Part shown: positions 1-5,796 of the stretch, piece after piece | Position numbering within the stretch: the stretch's first letter is position 1 | How the letters are laid out: each line of letters opens with the position of its first letter | From: RGIG1666 sp045595745 | GTDB taxonomy: Bacteria > Bacillota > Clostridia > UBA1381 > UBA9506 | Length of the DNA: 12,403 bases | Reading direction: 5' to 3' | NCBI GenBank assembly: GCA_045595745.1 | Contig: JAZOBB010000072.1 | Location: 1 to 12,403 of the forward strand | Position numbers and translations under genes: made by a program | The notes under the pieces: generated by a model | What the model was told of the DNA's origin: nothing | The model's input: only the letters and a program-made list of their open reading frames with translations | Databases searched by the model: none

Positions 1-25
1 CAAGTCGGACGCTTTTTTGTTTTCC
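1..25 (+). terminator. 3' half of a terminator from an upstream gene (partial)
   Basis: The window opens with AAGTCGGACGC followed directly by TTTTTTGTTTT. A GC-rich arm followed by a T-tract is what the right half of a rho-independent terminator looks like. The left arm would lie outside the window, so the hairpin cannot be confirmed. It would end a plus-strand gene to the left. Confidence 0.35.
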
Positions 26-46
26 TTTAATTAAAAAGGAGGGAAA

Positions 47-297
47 ATGAAAAAAGTTTGTTTGTTGTGTTAATTGTGGTATGTATATATATTACCACGA
101 TTCCAAAAATTATACAATTCGCGCATTTAATGAAATCACACAAAAACAAAACGGGCATTTTGTGCAATATACACAAAATGCCCGTTGGAATCTTTATTTT
201 TAAATTTTACTTATCAATTTTGAGAAGGCTGTTGCGGATATTGCACCTGAGTATTGCCCGGACGTACAAGTCGCAGTGTAAAACTATCTCCCTCTAA
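47..297 (+). pseudogene. Possible frameshifted small membrane-protein ORF
   Basis: A strong ribosome binding site (AAGGAGG, about four bases upstream) precedes an ATG at 47, but that frame stops after eight residues (MKKVCLLC). The start is followed by a run of six A. One extra A would join the start to an open frame that reads MKKSLFVVLIVVCIYI and onward to 297, giving a lysine-rich N-terminus followed by a hydrophobic segment like a signal peptide or membrane anchor. The rest of that frame runs through the cda terminator and into the antisense of cdaR, which argues against a full-length modern gene. It could be a decayed gene, a phase-variable homopolymer or a sequencing indel. No family was recognised. 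Confidence 0.22.
141..185 (-). terminator. Rho-independent terminator of the cdaA-cdaR operon
   Basis: A perfect 14-bp inverted repeat, ACGGGCATTTTGTG (151-164) and its complement (172-185), encloses a 7-base loop. On the minus strand the stem is followed by TTTGTTTTTG (150-141), which is the polarity expected for a terminator 29 bases beyond the cdaR stop. The plus-strand side has no immediate T-run, so I read it as mainly unidirectional. Confidence 0.85.
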
Positions 298-1194
298 AGA
301 GCGGATTCCTAAAGGCAAATCAAGCTCTACCGTTACTTCGCCGTTTTCTTTAATGCTGCTTGGCGAAATTCTTTTTGTTCTTATTTGCATTAAAGCATCA
401 ATCTGTTCTTCAGAGCCGGCAACCTTTACCTGCTTTAGGCTAGCTGCGTCTAATCGATATTCGCTGTGCTCTAAAAGTCCTGCACCCTCAATAATAGGCT
501 GGATATCAACAGATTTTGTTTTTAAAATTTCACAACGAACCTCGGTTTCGGTTATATCGGTAGATATATATGCAGTTTTAATTTCTTTTTCGTTTGAACC
601 GTAAATCTTAATAGGCAGTATAGTTTCTATATCAGAACTCTTTTCTTTAATATCCAGCTCAGCAACAACAGACGAAACACCGTCTAAAATAGTTTTAGGT
701 CCCTTTAGGGTGACTGTTTCGGGTGTAGCGGTCACGGTGCCCACAGCAAAGCCGTCTTTAGGAGTTCCGACTGTACGAACCTCGATATCTTTTTTAATAG
801 ATGCCAGTTTATCCACAGTTATAGAAAGTGCCGATGGATTTTGGTTTATTATTTCAAGATTTGCATAAGGCAGTACAATATTTGTATAAAGTGTGTGACT
901 GCCGATGTCGCTTATGCTGCTGACGTCTGCCAAAACAGTTATGTTTTCGGCTGATGCATCCATAACATATTTACGTTTTCCGCGGATTTTAATGTCTATG
1001 GTGTGTTCCTTATCGTTTAAAAGGCTAAGCCCCTTTGTTTCGAGCAAATCTTTTTGTGTAAACACAACGGGAACACCCTTAACTGTTCTTTCCATATCGG
1101 GGCTTTGCACCTGAACGACATAAAACCACAATCCGATAGCTATTAATACGGATACAATTTTTAATGCAAGATCATCACGAAAATTCAATTTCAT
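214..1194 (-). CDS. cdaR: CdaR/YbbR-domain regulator of diadenylate cyclase
   Basis: This membrane-anchored, extracytoplasmic protein belongs to the YbbR family. Family members bind the diadenylate cyclase CdaA and tune c-di-AMP production. From the start chosen here it has 326 residues: a short basic N-terminus, one hydrophobic segment at about 11-28 (VSVLIAIGLWFYVV), then three YbbR-like beta-rich repeats at roughly 35-128, 135-215 and 220-310, and a Pro/Gln-rich tail. The ATG at 1194 overlaps the cdaA stop as ATGA and has GAGGGA about seven bases upstream. A longer frame reaches 1215, but those seven extra residues lie inside cdaA and lack a better ribosome binding site. Co-transcription and translational coupling with cdaA are the expected arrangement. 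The downstream gene often found in this operon, glmM, is missing because a terminator follows directly. Confidence 0.93.
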   Translation of the reverse strand: MKLNFRDDLALKIVSVLIAIGLWFYVVQVQSPDMERTVKGVPVVFTQKDLLETKGLSLLNDKEHTIDIKIRGKRKYVMDASAENITVLADVSSISDIGSHTLYTNIVLPYANLEIINQNPSALSITVDKLASIKKDIEVRTVGTPKDGFAVGTVTATPETVTLKGPKTILDGVSSVVAELDIKEKSSDIETILPIKIYGSNEKEIKTAYISTDITETEVRCEILKTKSVDIQPIIEGAGLLEHSEYRLDAASLKQVKVAGSEEQIDALMQIRTKRISPSSIKENGEVTVELDLPLGIRSLEGDSFTLRLVRPGNTQVQYPQQPSQN

Positions 1195-2030
1195 TTGCCG
1201 TCCCTCGCTTTCCAAAACCGAAGGTTTTTAGTTTTTTCCTGTTCGGGATCAGCAACCAGCTTTCCAAGCAGACGGCTGAGCGAAGATATTGATAAGTTAC
1301 GTATCATATCGCCGTTTGTCATTACCGAGATTCTGCCTGTTTCTTCTGAAACAACAAGAGAAACACAGTCAGACTGTTCGCTTATTCCGAGTGCGGCACG
1401 ATGCCTTGTTCCAAACTCTTTGCTAAGATTTTTATTGTTTGAAAGAGGTAAAACGCAGGCGGCTTTATATATCTTACCGTTGCGTATCACAACAGCACCA
1501 TCGTGCAGGGGAGTGTTGGGAACAAAAATGTTTTCGACCAATTCAGATGAAATGTCTGAGTTAACAAAGGTTCCACCCGTCAGCATATCATCAAGCTTTG
1601 TGTGCCTTTCAAAAACCAGTAAAGCACCGACTTTATTTCTTGACATACTGTTTACGGCAAGACAAATTTCGTCAATCATATCGATGTCAGAATTGTTTTC
1701 ATCAAAGTTTAAAAGATTGCCGAATTTACTGCGACCCATATGCTCTAAGGCACGGCGCAATTCGGGCTGGAATATAATCAAAAGTGCAGTTAAACCTATC
1801 TGCATGGTGTTGAGCAAAATAAAATTAATAACGTTTAACTGAAACCAGTCCGATAAGTACATAACAACCAGCAAAATAGCAATACCCTTTAAAAGCTGAG
1901 CAGCACGTGTTTGCCTGATAAATTTGATGACAGTGTACACAATAAAGGCAACTAAAATTATGTCAATAATATCAGTGAGCTGAATGCTTTTTATAAAGGG
2001 ATATAAAGATGTATTTAAAAAGTCAAACAA
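1191..2030 (-). CDS. cdaA: Membrane diadenylate cyclase CdaA (DacA), c-di-AMP synthase
   Basis: It condenses two ATP into cyclic di-AMP, the second messenger that controls potassium and osmolyte uptake and cell-wall homeostasis in Gram-positive bacteria. The protein of about 279 residues has three membrane helices near residues 21-38, 46-60 and 69-87, then a cytoplasmic DAC domain. Both signature motifs are intact: DGA in PLHDGAVVI (about 177-179) and RHR in GTRHRAALGISE (about 209-211). Length and order match the CdaA class. Start choice: a TTG at 2051 would be in frame, but the purine-rich AAAGGAAG (2046-2039) would then lie inside the gene and leave a leader of only about 12 bases. The TTG at 2030 sits seven bases behind that site and fits the promoter at 2071-2100. 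It heads an operon with cdaR. Function is secure; the exact start is less so. Confidence 0.95.
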   Translation of the reverse strand: MFDFLNTSLYPFIKSIQLTDIIDIILVAFIVYTVIKFIRQTRAAQLLKGIAILLVVMYLSDWFQLNVINFILLNTMQIGLTALLIIFQPELRRALEHMGRSKFGNLLNFDENNSDIDMIDEICLAVNSMSRNKVGALLVFERHTKLDDMLTGGTFVNSDISSELVENIFVPNTPLHDGAVVIRNGKIYKAACVLPLSNNKNLSKEFGTRHRAALGISEQSDCVSLVVSEETGRISVMTNGDMIRNLSISSLSRLLGKLVADPEQEKTKNLRFWKARDGK

Positions 2031-2070
2031 AATTGCACTTCCTTTCCCCAACGAGTTATAATATATAATT

Positions 2071-2100
2071 ATTATAGCATAACATATGCTTAAAGTGCAA
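2071..2100 (-). promoter_or_regulatory. Sigma-A promoter of cdaA-cdaR
   Basis: On the minus strand TTGCAC (2100-2095) is followed after 18 bases by a perfect TATAAT (2076-2071), with a TG one base upstream of the -10 (extended -10). The predicted start near 2064 gives a leader of about 33 bases to the TTG at 2030. Confidence 0.8.
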
Positions 2101-2184
2101 TGAGGATTTATATAAATTTATTGTTTTTTAATAAAAATTAATTAGAATAATAATTATTTTTATTTGACTTTAAATAAATTCCTC

Positions 2185-2213
2185 TTGACTTTTCACACGT
2201 TTTGTGTTATAAC
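2185..2213 (+). promoter_or_regulatory. Sigma-A promoter for the MuF-like gene
   Basis: TTGACT (2185-2190) and TATAAC (2208-2213) are separated by 17 bases, close to consensus. The AT-rich stretch just upstream (about 2100-2180) could act as an UP element. The predicted start lies near 2220, leaving a leader of about 129 bases before the 2349 gene. A perfect palindrome overlaps the end of the -10 (see the next entry). Confidence 0.75.
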
Positions 2214-2221
2214 GTCGACGT
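2212..2221. promoter_or_regulatory. Palindrome ACGTCGACGT at the promoter start, candidate operator
   Basis: ACGTCGACGT is a perfect 10-bp palindrome covering the last two bases of the -10 hexamer and the predicted transcription start. A bound dimer there would block the polymerase. A weaker dyad, CACA-N5-TGTG (2194-2206), lies in the promoter spacer. No regulator gene is visible nearby, so operator function is inference. Confidence 0.35.
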
Positions 2222-2223
2222 AA

Positions 2224-2283
2224 ATGGAGCAAATGTTCTGTTTATGCTTTGCAAAAAATTCAAGTTGTAGCTTATGCGGTTAG
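2224..2283 (+). CDS. Possible Cys-rich leader mini-ORF (19 aa)
   Basis: Immediately after the predicted transcription start an ATG at 2224 opens 19 codons ending in TAG. The peptide reads MEQMFCLCFAKNSSCSLCG and has four cysteines, spaced C-x-C and C-x2-C. There is no ribosome binding site, so translation would need a nearly leaderless start or the in-frame ATG at 2233. Cysteine richness in so short a frame may be chance. If translated it could be a metal-binding or attenuating leader peptide. No family was recognised. Confidence 0.15.
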   Translation: MEQMFCLCFAKNSSCSLCG

Positions 2284-2348
2284 CAAAAATAAAAAAGAGC
2301 GATAGAAATTTGAGCAATATATAAAATGCATACGAAAGGGGAGATTTA

Positions 2349-3668
2349 ATGAATGATGTGTTTATGGGTAAAGACTGGGATGAGATAGAAGAGGAATTAA
2401 TCAACAGTCTAAAATTTATCCGTGGTTTATACTCATCAGACGTTAAGGAAGAGGAAAAAATTAAAAAACATTTAAAAAAACAAGTAACAGAAATGTTCAA
2501 TGAATTGTATAAAACTGTCAGGTTTAACAATGAAAGCGAAAGATTAATACTTGAATACTACGGAAAAAAAGGAGAGGAGTTTTTAAACGGATTTAGAGCT
2601 GATAAAGAAAAAGCAGTGCATACAACCATAAAGGACATCTTATCTGTAATAGATGAAAAAGACAGCTTATTCAAAAATTACAACAAGACATTAAAGAATT
2701 TAAAAAAAGTTTTAGAAAAACGCGAAAAGGCTTTTGATGAAATGCTATCAAGCCGTGCTGGACAAATGCTCAGATATATGTTATTATGGGATTGTGAAAA
2801 ATCGGGTTACACTCGTTATCAATTTGTGACCGAGGGAGATAATTGCGAAGAATGTAGCAGTCTTGACGGACAAGTGTTTGATATTAAAGATGCTAAAAGC
2901 GGCATAAATCTTGCACCAATGCATCCTAACTGCGATTGTGGTGCGGCTGTTTTAGATAAAAACGGCGGTGTTGTTATGATGGTAGGGGGCAAAGATGACA
3001 AAACAAGTGATTTACTATCTGTAAGAGTACCTAATGATGCGAAAAATGTTTTGAATAAGTTGTATTGGGCTCGAACTATATTGTATAAAAAGTATGACAT
3101 AGGTGATAGAAATATATTTACGCATATTAGTAAACCTGAGGAAGTTGAAGATAGATTTGTTTTATCTTCAGATGATTATAAATTAGTTAAAGTATATGTG
3201 CAATTATATCAATATTTTAACACGTTTGGAGATGTTGGAAAACGTGATGCAGTATATCGTGCAATTGTTAAACTAAGACAAAAAGACAAATATAATTACA
3301 AGTATACACAAACAGATTCTAAAGGTGTTTACTTAGATAATTACAATTATTCTTATGAAGCAAACAAAGTAAATATTTATGGGGTTGTCATGAGTGAAGG
3401 CTATGCGTATTCGATGGGTGGAGAAAGTTATAAAAACGATTTGTTTAAAGAAATAGTTACTGAGATTGATGAAACAAAAGTATTTTCATTGTTAGACAAA
3501 TTGCGTGATTTTACTTTAGAACTCAGAAAACAAAGAAAATATTTAAAAAAAGGAGATATTCATATATCTATACGAAAATATTATGCAGACACACCAGAAC
3601 CATATTGGAGTAACGATAATATATTCTTTAATGCTGATACACAGGTAATGTTTTGGGAGAAAAATTAA
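2349..3668 (+). CDS. Orphan phage MuF / SPP1 gp7-type head-morphogenesis-domain protein with unknown C-terminal domain
   Basis: Residues about 1-135 are charged, helical and K/E-rich. At about 155-200 lies the motif typical of the phage minor-head family (Mu gpF, SPP1 gp7): YQFVTEGDNCEECSSLDG, then HPNCDCG, with C166, C169, H192, C195 and C197 as a likely zinc site. Residues about 220-439 are mixed alpha/beta, rich in Tyr and Lys, and not recognised. In phages this domain accompanies portal and capsid genes, but none are present here. In polymorphic MuF proteins it carries C-terminal toxin or enzyme domains, so a toxin-like cargo is possible but unproven. The start ATG has AAAGGGGAG six bases upstream. 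The gene is more AT-rich than its neighbours, stands behind its own promoter, and is followed after 20 bases by a 55-aa gene. It may be horizontally acquired. Confidence 0.8.
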   Translation: MNDVFMGKDWDEIEEELINSLKFIRGLYSSDVKEEEKIKKHLKKQVTEMFNELYKTVRFNNESERLILEYYGKKGEEFLNGFRADKEKAVHTTIKDILSVIDEKDSLFKNYNKTLKNLKKVLEKREKAFDEMLSSRAGQMLRYMLLWDCEKSGYTRYQFVTEGDNCEECSSLDGQVFDIKDAKSGINLAPMHPNCDCGAAVLDKNGGVVMMVGGKDDKTSDLLSVRVPNDAKNVLNKLYWARTILYKKYDIGDRNIFTHISKPEEVEDRFVLSSDDYKLVKVYVQLYQYFNTFGDVGKRDAVYRAIVKLRQKDKYNYKYTQTDSKGVYLDNYNYSYEANKVNIYGVVMSEGYAYSMGGESYKNDLFKEIVTEIDETKVFSLLDKLRDFTLELRKQRKYLKKGDIHISIRKYYADTPEPYWSNDNIFFNADTQVMFWEKN

Positions 3669-3688
3669 AATTGTAAAAGGAGCACATA

Positions 3689-3856
3689 ATGAATAGAATA
3701 CGCAACTGGTTAATGCTGATTGATAAGTATTTTTATCGGAAGTTCGATGATTGGGATGACCGAAAGATAAGAATGGAGCGTCATTATTTTTTGAATGGTA
3801 TTGATAAATTTATAGATGTTATTTTAAAATTATTATCAAGACTTTTGAATAAATGA
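3689..3856 (+). CDS. Hypothetical small protein (55 aa)
   Basis: The ATG follows a strong ribosome binding site (AAGGAG, seven bases away) only 20 bases after the stop of the MuF-like gene, so the two are probably co-transcribed. The product begins MNRIRNWLMLIDKYFYRKFD, is rich in aromatic and charged residues, and ends in an amphipathic helix (FIDVILKLLSRLLNK). There is no cysteine pair, signal peptide or full membrane span. No family was recognised. Its position after a possible toxin would suit a small immunity or accessory protein, but 55 aa is short for that and this is only inference from order. Confidence 0.6.
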   Translation: MNRIRNWLMLIDKYFYRKFDDWDDRKIRMERHYFLNGIDKFIDVILKLLSRLLNK

Positions 3857-3929
3857 ATAGTTGCATAAATGAATATAAAGTTTTTATAAAATGTGATAGA
3901 AAATAAATATTAAAAACAGGAGATAAAAC

Positions 3930-4049
3930 ATGAAAGGAAAAGTAAAAAAATTTTTTGTTGTAGTAGGGGTGCTTGTTACTATTTATTATTTTATTGCATT
4001 TATTACTATGATTATTTGTTATATAGTAAATGGGAATTTAATTACTTAA
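3930..4049 (+). CDS. Hypothetical single-span membrane microprotein (39 aa)
   Basis: A CAGGAG ribosome binding site lies about eight bases before the ATG. The product starts with a basic segment (MKGKVKKF) followed by one hydrophobic helix covering about residues 8-32 (VVVGVLVTIYYFIAF and onward) and a short polar tail. This shape suits a small membrane protein with a cytoplasmic N-terminus. Holin-like proteins, type I toxins and membrane immunity peptides look similar, and the sequence alone does not decide between them. It lies 73 bases after the 55-aa gene with no terminator visible between, so it probably shares the transcript that starts near 2220. Confidence 0.55.
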   Translation: MKGKVKKFFVVVGVLVTIYYFIAFITMIICYIVNGNLIT

Positions 4050-4076
4050 AGTGTAAATTTGTATTAACGTTCTTAG

Positions 4077-4235
4077 ATTGAACGTGCACAAAAAAGTGCT
4101 GAGTTAAGAGAAAAATATTTTGAACTTGTGTGTTTACAGCAATGGAATGCAGATTTGGTAAGAAAAAATAAAAAGTGGCAAGAACTGTTGGAATTATCGG
4201 ACGAGATAAAACAAATAATAAAAATTAAAAAATAA
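4077..4235 (+). pseudogene. Start-less helical ORF remnant
   Basis: An open frame of 52 codons begins immediately after an in-frame TAG (4074-4076) and ends with TAA. It encodes a charged helical segment, including SAELREKYFELVCLQQW and NKKWQELLELSDEIKQ. There is no ATG, GTG or TTG near its beginning and no ribosome binding site. The composition looks like protein rather than random AT-rich DNA, so it is probably the 3' part of a gene whose 5' end was lost, consistent with erosion of an inserted element. The small dyad ACGTTC-N7-GAACGT (4067-4085) sits exactly at its left edge. No family was recognised. Confidence 0.35.
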
Positions 4236-4240
4236 GGCTA

Positions 4241-4271
4241 AAAAAGACTGTCGCAAAGCGACAGTCTTTTT
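4241..4271. terminator. Bidirectional rho-independent terminator
   Basis: AAAAAGACTGTCGC (4241-4254) is perfectly complementary to GCGACAGTCTTTTT (4258-4271) with a 3-base loop. T-runs flank the stem on both strands. It ends both the plus-strand small-gene unit and the minus-strand rhaA, whose stop lies five bases beyond. Confidence 0.9.
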
Positions 4272-4275
4272 AAAA

Positions 4276-5529
4276 TTATCTTTTCAACAAAACTTCATCT
4301 TCGTATTTTTTTACTTCGTCATACCAGCTAGAGTCTGCATTAACACCGCATTCAGAGCAGTATTTTGCCCATACTGCGCCAAAGGGCATAGTTTTCATTT
4401 CTTCCTGCATAACCATCAGCTCGGTCAGGCGGTTTTCGTCCTGAAGCTTTTTAAGCATAGCATTAGGGGTACATAATGCAGAAAGCAGAGCCTTTTGCAT
4501 ACTGCGCGTTCCCACAACCCAGGCGGCGATGCGGTTTATACTTGCGTCAAAGAAATCAAGTGCAATATATACTCGGTCTAAAGCATCGTTTCTGACAATT
4601 TCTTTTGCGATTTCCTTAGTTTCGTCATCGAACAGAACAACGTGGTCAGAATCCCAACGAACACCGCGTGTTACGTGCAGGGCAATCTCGGGGAAGAAAC
4701 ACAAAAGTGCAGGTATTTTATCAGAAACAACCTCGGTAGGATGGTAGTGTCCGTTATCCATTAACGGCAGGCATCCTTCGTGAGTTGCGGCAAAGCTTAA
4801 AGTAAACTCTGCACTGCCTGAGGTAAAGGATTCAACACCGATTCCGAAAACCTTTGACTCAACGCAAGGCTTAACCTTGTTTTTGTCAAATGGCTCAGAC
4901 AAAATTTCTTCGATTGCTTCTTTATATCTCATACGGGGACCCATACGATCAGCCGGAACATCCTTATAACCGTCGCCTGTCCAGATGTTCATAACGCAGG
5001 GAATACCGGTCTCTTCAGCAAAATATTGCGAAATTCTGATGCAGGCTTTTCCGTGTTCAATCCAAAAACGGCGGGTTTCTTCATCGGGACTTGACAGCGT
5101 TAAACCGTCTTTAACCTTAGGATGTGAGAAAAATGTGGGGTTAAAGTCAAGACCCATACCGCGTTCTTTTGCAAACTCAACCCATTTTTTAAAGTGCTTT
5201 GGCTCAAGCTCGTTTCTGTCGGCAAATTCACCATTCTCAAAAATCGCATAGCAAGCATGAACGTTTATCTTTTTAGCACCGGGGCATAACGACATCGCTT
5301 TGTCTAAGTCTGCCATAAGCTCCTCGGGGGTACGAGCACCACCGGGATAGTTACCTGTTGTCTGTATTCCGCCGGTTAAAGGACCGTCCTGGTCAAAACC
5401 CTTTACGTCATCGCCCTGCCAGCAATGAATCGAAACTGGAACTTTTTTAAGAGCTTTAATTGCCGCATCGGTATCAACACCGAATTTTGCATACATTTCT
5501 TTTGCTATTTCATAACTTTTTTCTAACAT
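4276..5529 (-). CDS. rhaA: L-rhamnose isomerase
   Basis: It interconverts L-rhamnose and L-rhamnulose, the first step of cytoplasmic rhamnose catabolism, and needs divalent metal such as Mn2+. Family hallmarks run the full length: VPVSIHCWQGDDVKGF, LTGGIQTTGNYPG, GLDFNPTFFSHP, VMNIWTGDG, NGHYHPTEVVSDK, RWDSDHVVLFDDET and ALDFFDASINRIAAWV. By analogy with the E. coli enzyme, metal and catalytic residues are preserved: Glu in VESK, Asp and first His in MDNGHYHP, His in ALHVTR, both Asp of WDSD, and Asp of ALDFF. The length of about 417-419 aa matches the E. coli enzyme. An in-frame ATG lies two codons upstream at 5535, but GAGGG is only three bases from it and nine from the ATG at 5529, so the latter is preferred. 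Kinase, aldolase and regulator genes of the pathway are not adjacent here. Confidence 0.97.
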   Translation of the reverse strand: MLEKSYEIAKEMYAKFGVDTDAAIKALKKVPVSIHCWQGDDVKGFDQDGPLTGGIQTTGNYPGGARTPEELMADLDKAMSLCPGAKKINVHACYAIFENGEFADRNELEPKHFKKWVEFAKERGMGLDFNPTFFSHPKVKDGLTLSSPDEETRRFWIEHGKACIRISQYFAEETGIPCVMNIWTGDGYKDVPADRMGPRMRYKEAIEEILSEPFDKNKVKPCVESKVFGIGVESFTSGSAEFTLSFAATHEGCLPLMDNGHYHPTEVVSDKIPALLCFFPEIALHVTRGVRWDSDHVVLFDDETKEIAKEIVRNDALDRVYIALDFFDASINRIAAWVVGTRSMQKALLSALCTPNAMLKKLQDENRLTELMVMQEEMKTMPFGAVWAKYCSECGVNADSSWYDEVKKYEDEVLLKR

Positions 5530-5545
5530 TTTCATTCACCCTCAC

Positions 5546-5558
5546 TTATCTAAGATAA
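5546..5558. promoter_or_regulatory. Dyad TTATC-TAA-GATAA at the rhaA start, candidate operator
   Basis: A 5-bp inverted repeat with a 3-base spacer lies at the predicted transcription start of rhaA, just upstream of the ribosome binding site. It could be a repressor site for sugar control. It is short and AT-rich, so chance is possible. Confidence 0.25.
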
Positions 5559-5562
5559 TTTA

Positions 5563-5591
5563 ATTATATTATTTTTAATTTTTTTTTGCAA
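5563..5591 (-). promoter_or_regulatory. Sigma-A promoter of rhaA
   Basis: On the minus strand TTGCAA (5591-5586) and a perfect TATAAT (5568-5563) are 17 bases apart. Transcription would start near 5556, giving a leader of about 26 bases to the ATG at 5529. Confidence 0.7.
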
Positions 5592-5796
5592 TAGCGGATT
5601 TTTACACAAAAAAATTGCATTTTTTTATTTATGTCATTTAATGAAGAGAAAAAATTACCACGTATATTTTGCAATTTTTCAGGAACTTATGGTCGTGCTT
5701 TAACGTTTAACTACGTGTAGGCAGTAAAGAGAGCGCAGCAGAGGAACTGACATAACAGTAAGATGAAATAAGTTAAAATTCAAGGAGGAATCTTTC

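Noticed and set aside
254..604. Open frames antisense to cdaR, and similarly antisense to cdaA (1195-1842), rhaA, the SLH gene, sigG and clpE
   Set aside because: Each lies opposite a well-supported gene, lacks a good ribosome binding site and has shadow-like composition.
2207..2530. Minus-strand ORF of 107 codons over the promoter and start of the MuF-like gene
   Set aside because: It covers a strong plus-strand promoter and coding start and has Ser/Phe/Leu-rich shadow composition without a ribosome binding site.
3853..3906. 17-codon ORF overlapping the stop of the 55-aa gene as ATGA
   Set aside because: It has no ribosome binding site and no recognisable composition; the overlap is likely chance in AT-rich DNA.
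5640..5796. Riboswitch or structured RNA in the SLH gene leader
   Set aside because: Only short scattered complementarities were seen (for example ACGT-N6-ACGT), with no terminator or known aptamer pattern.
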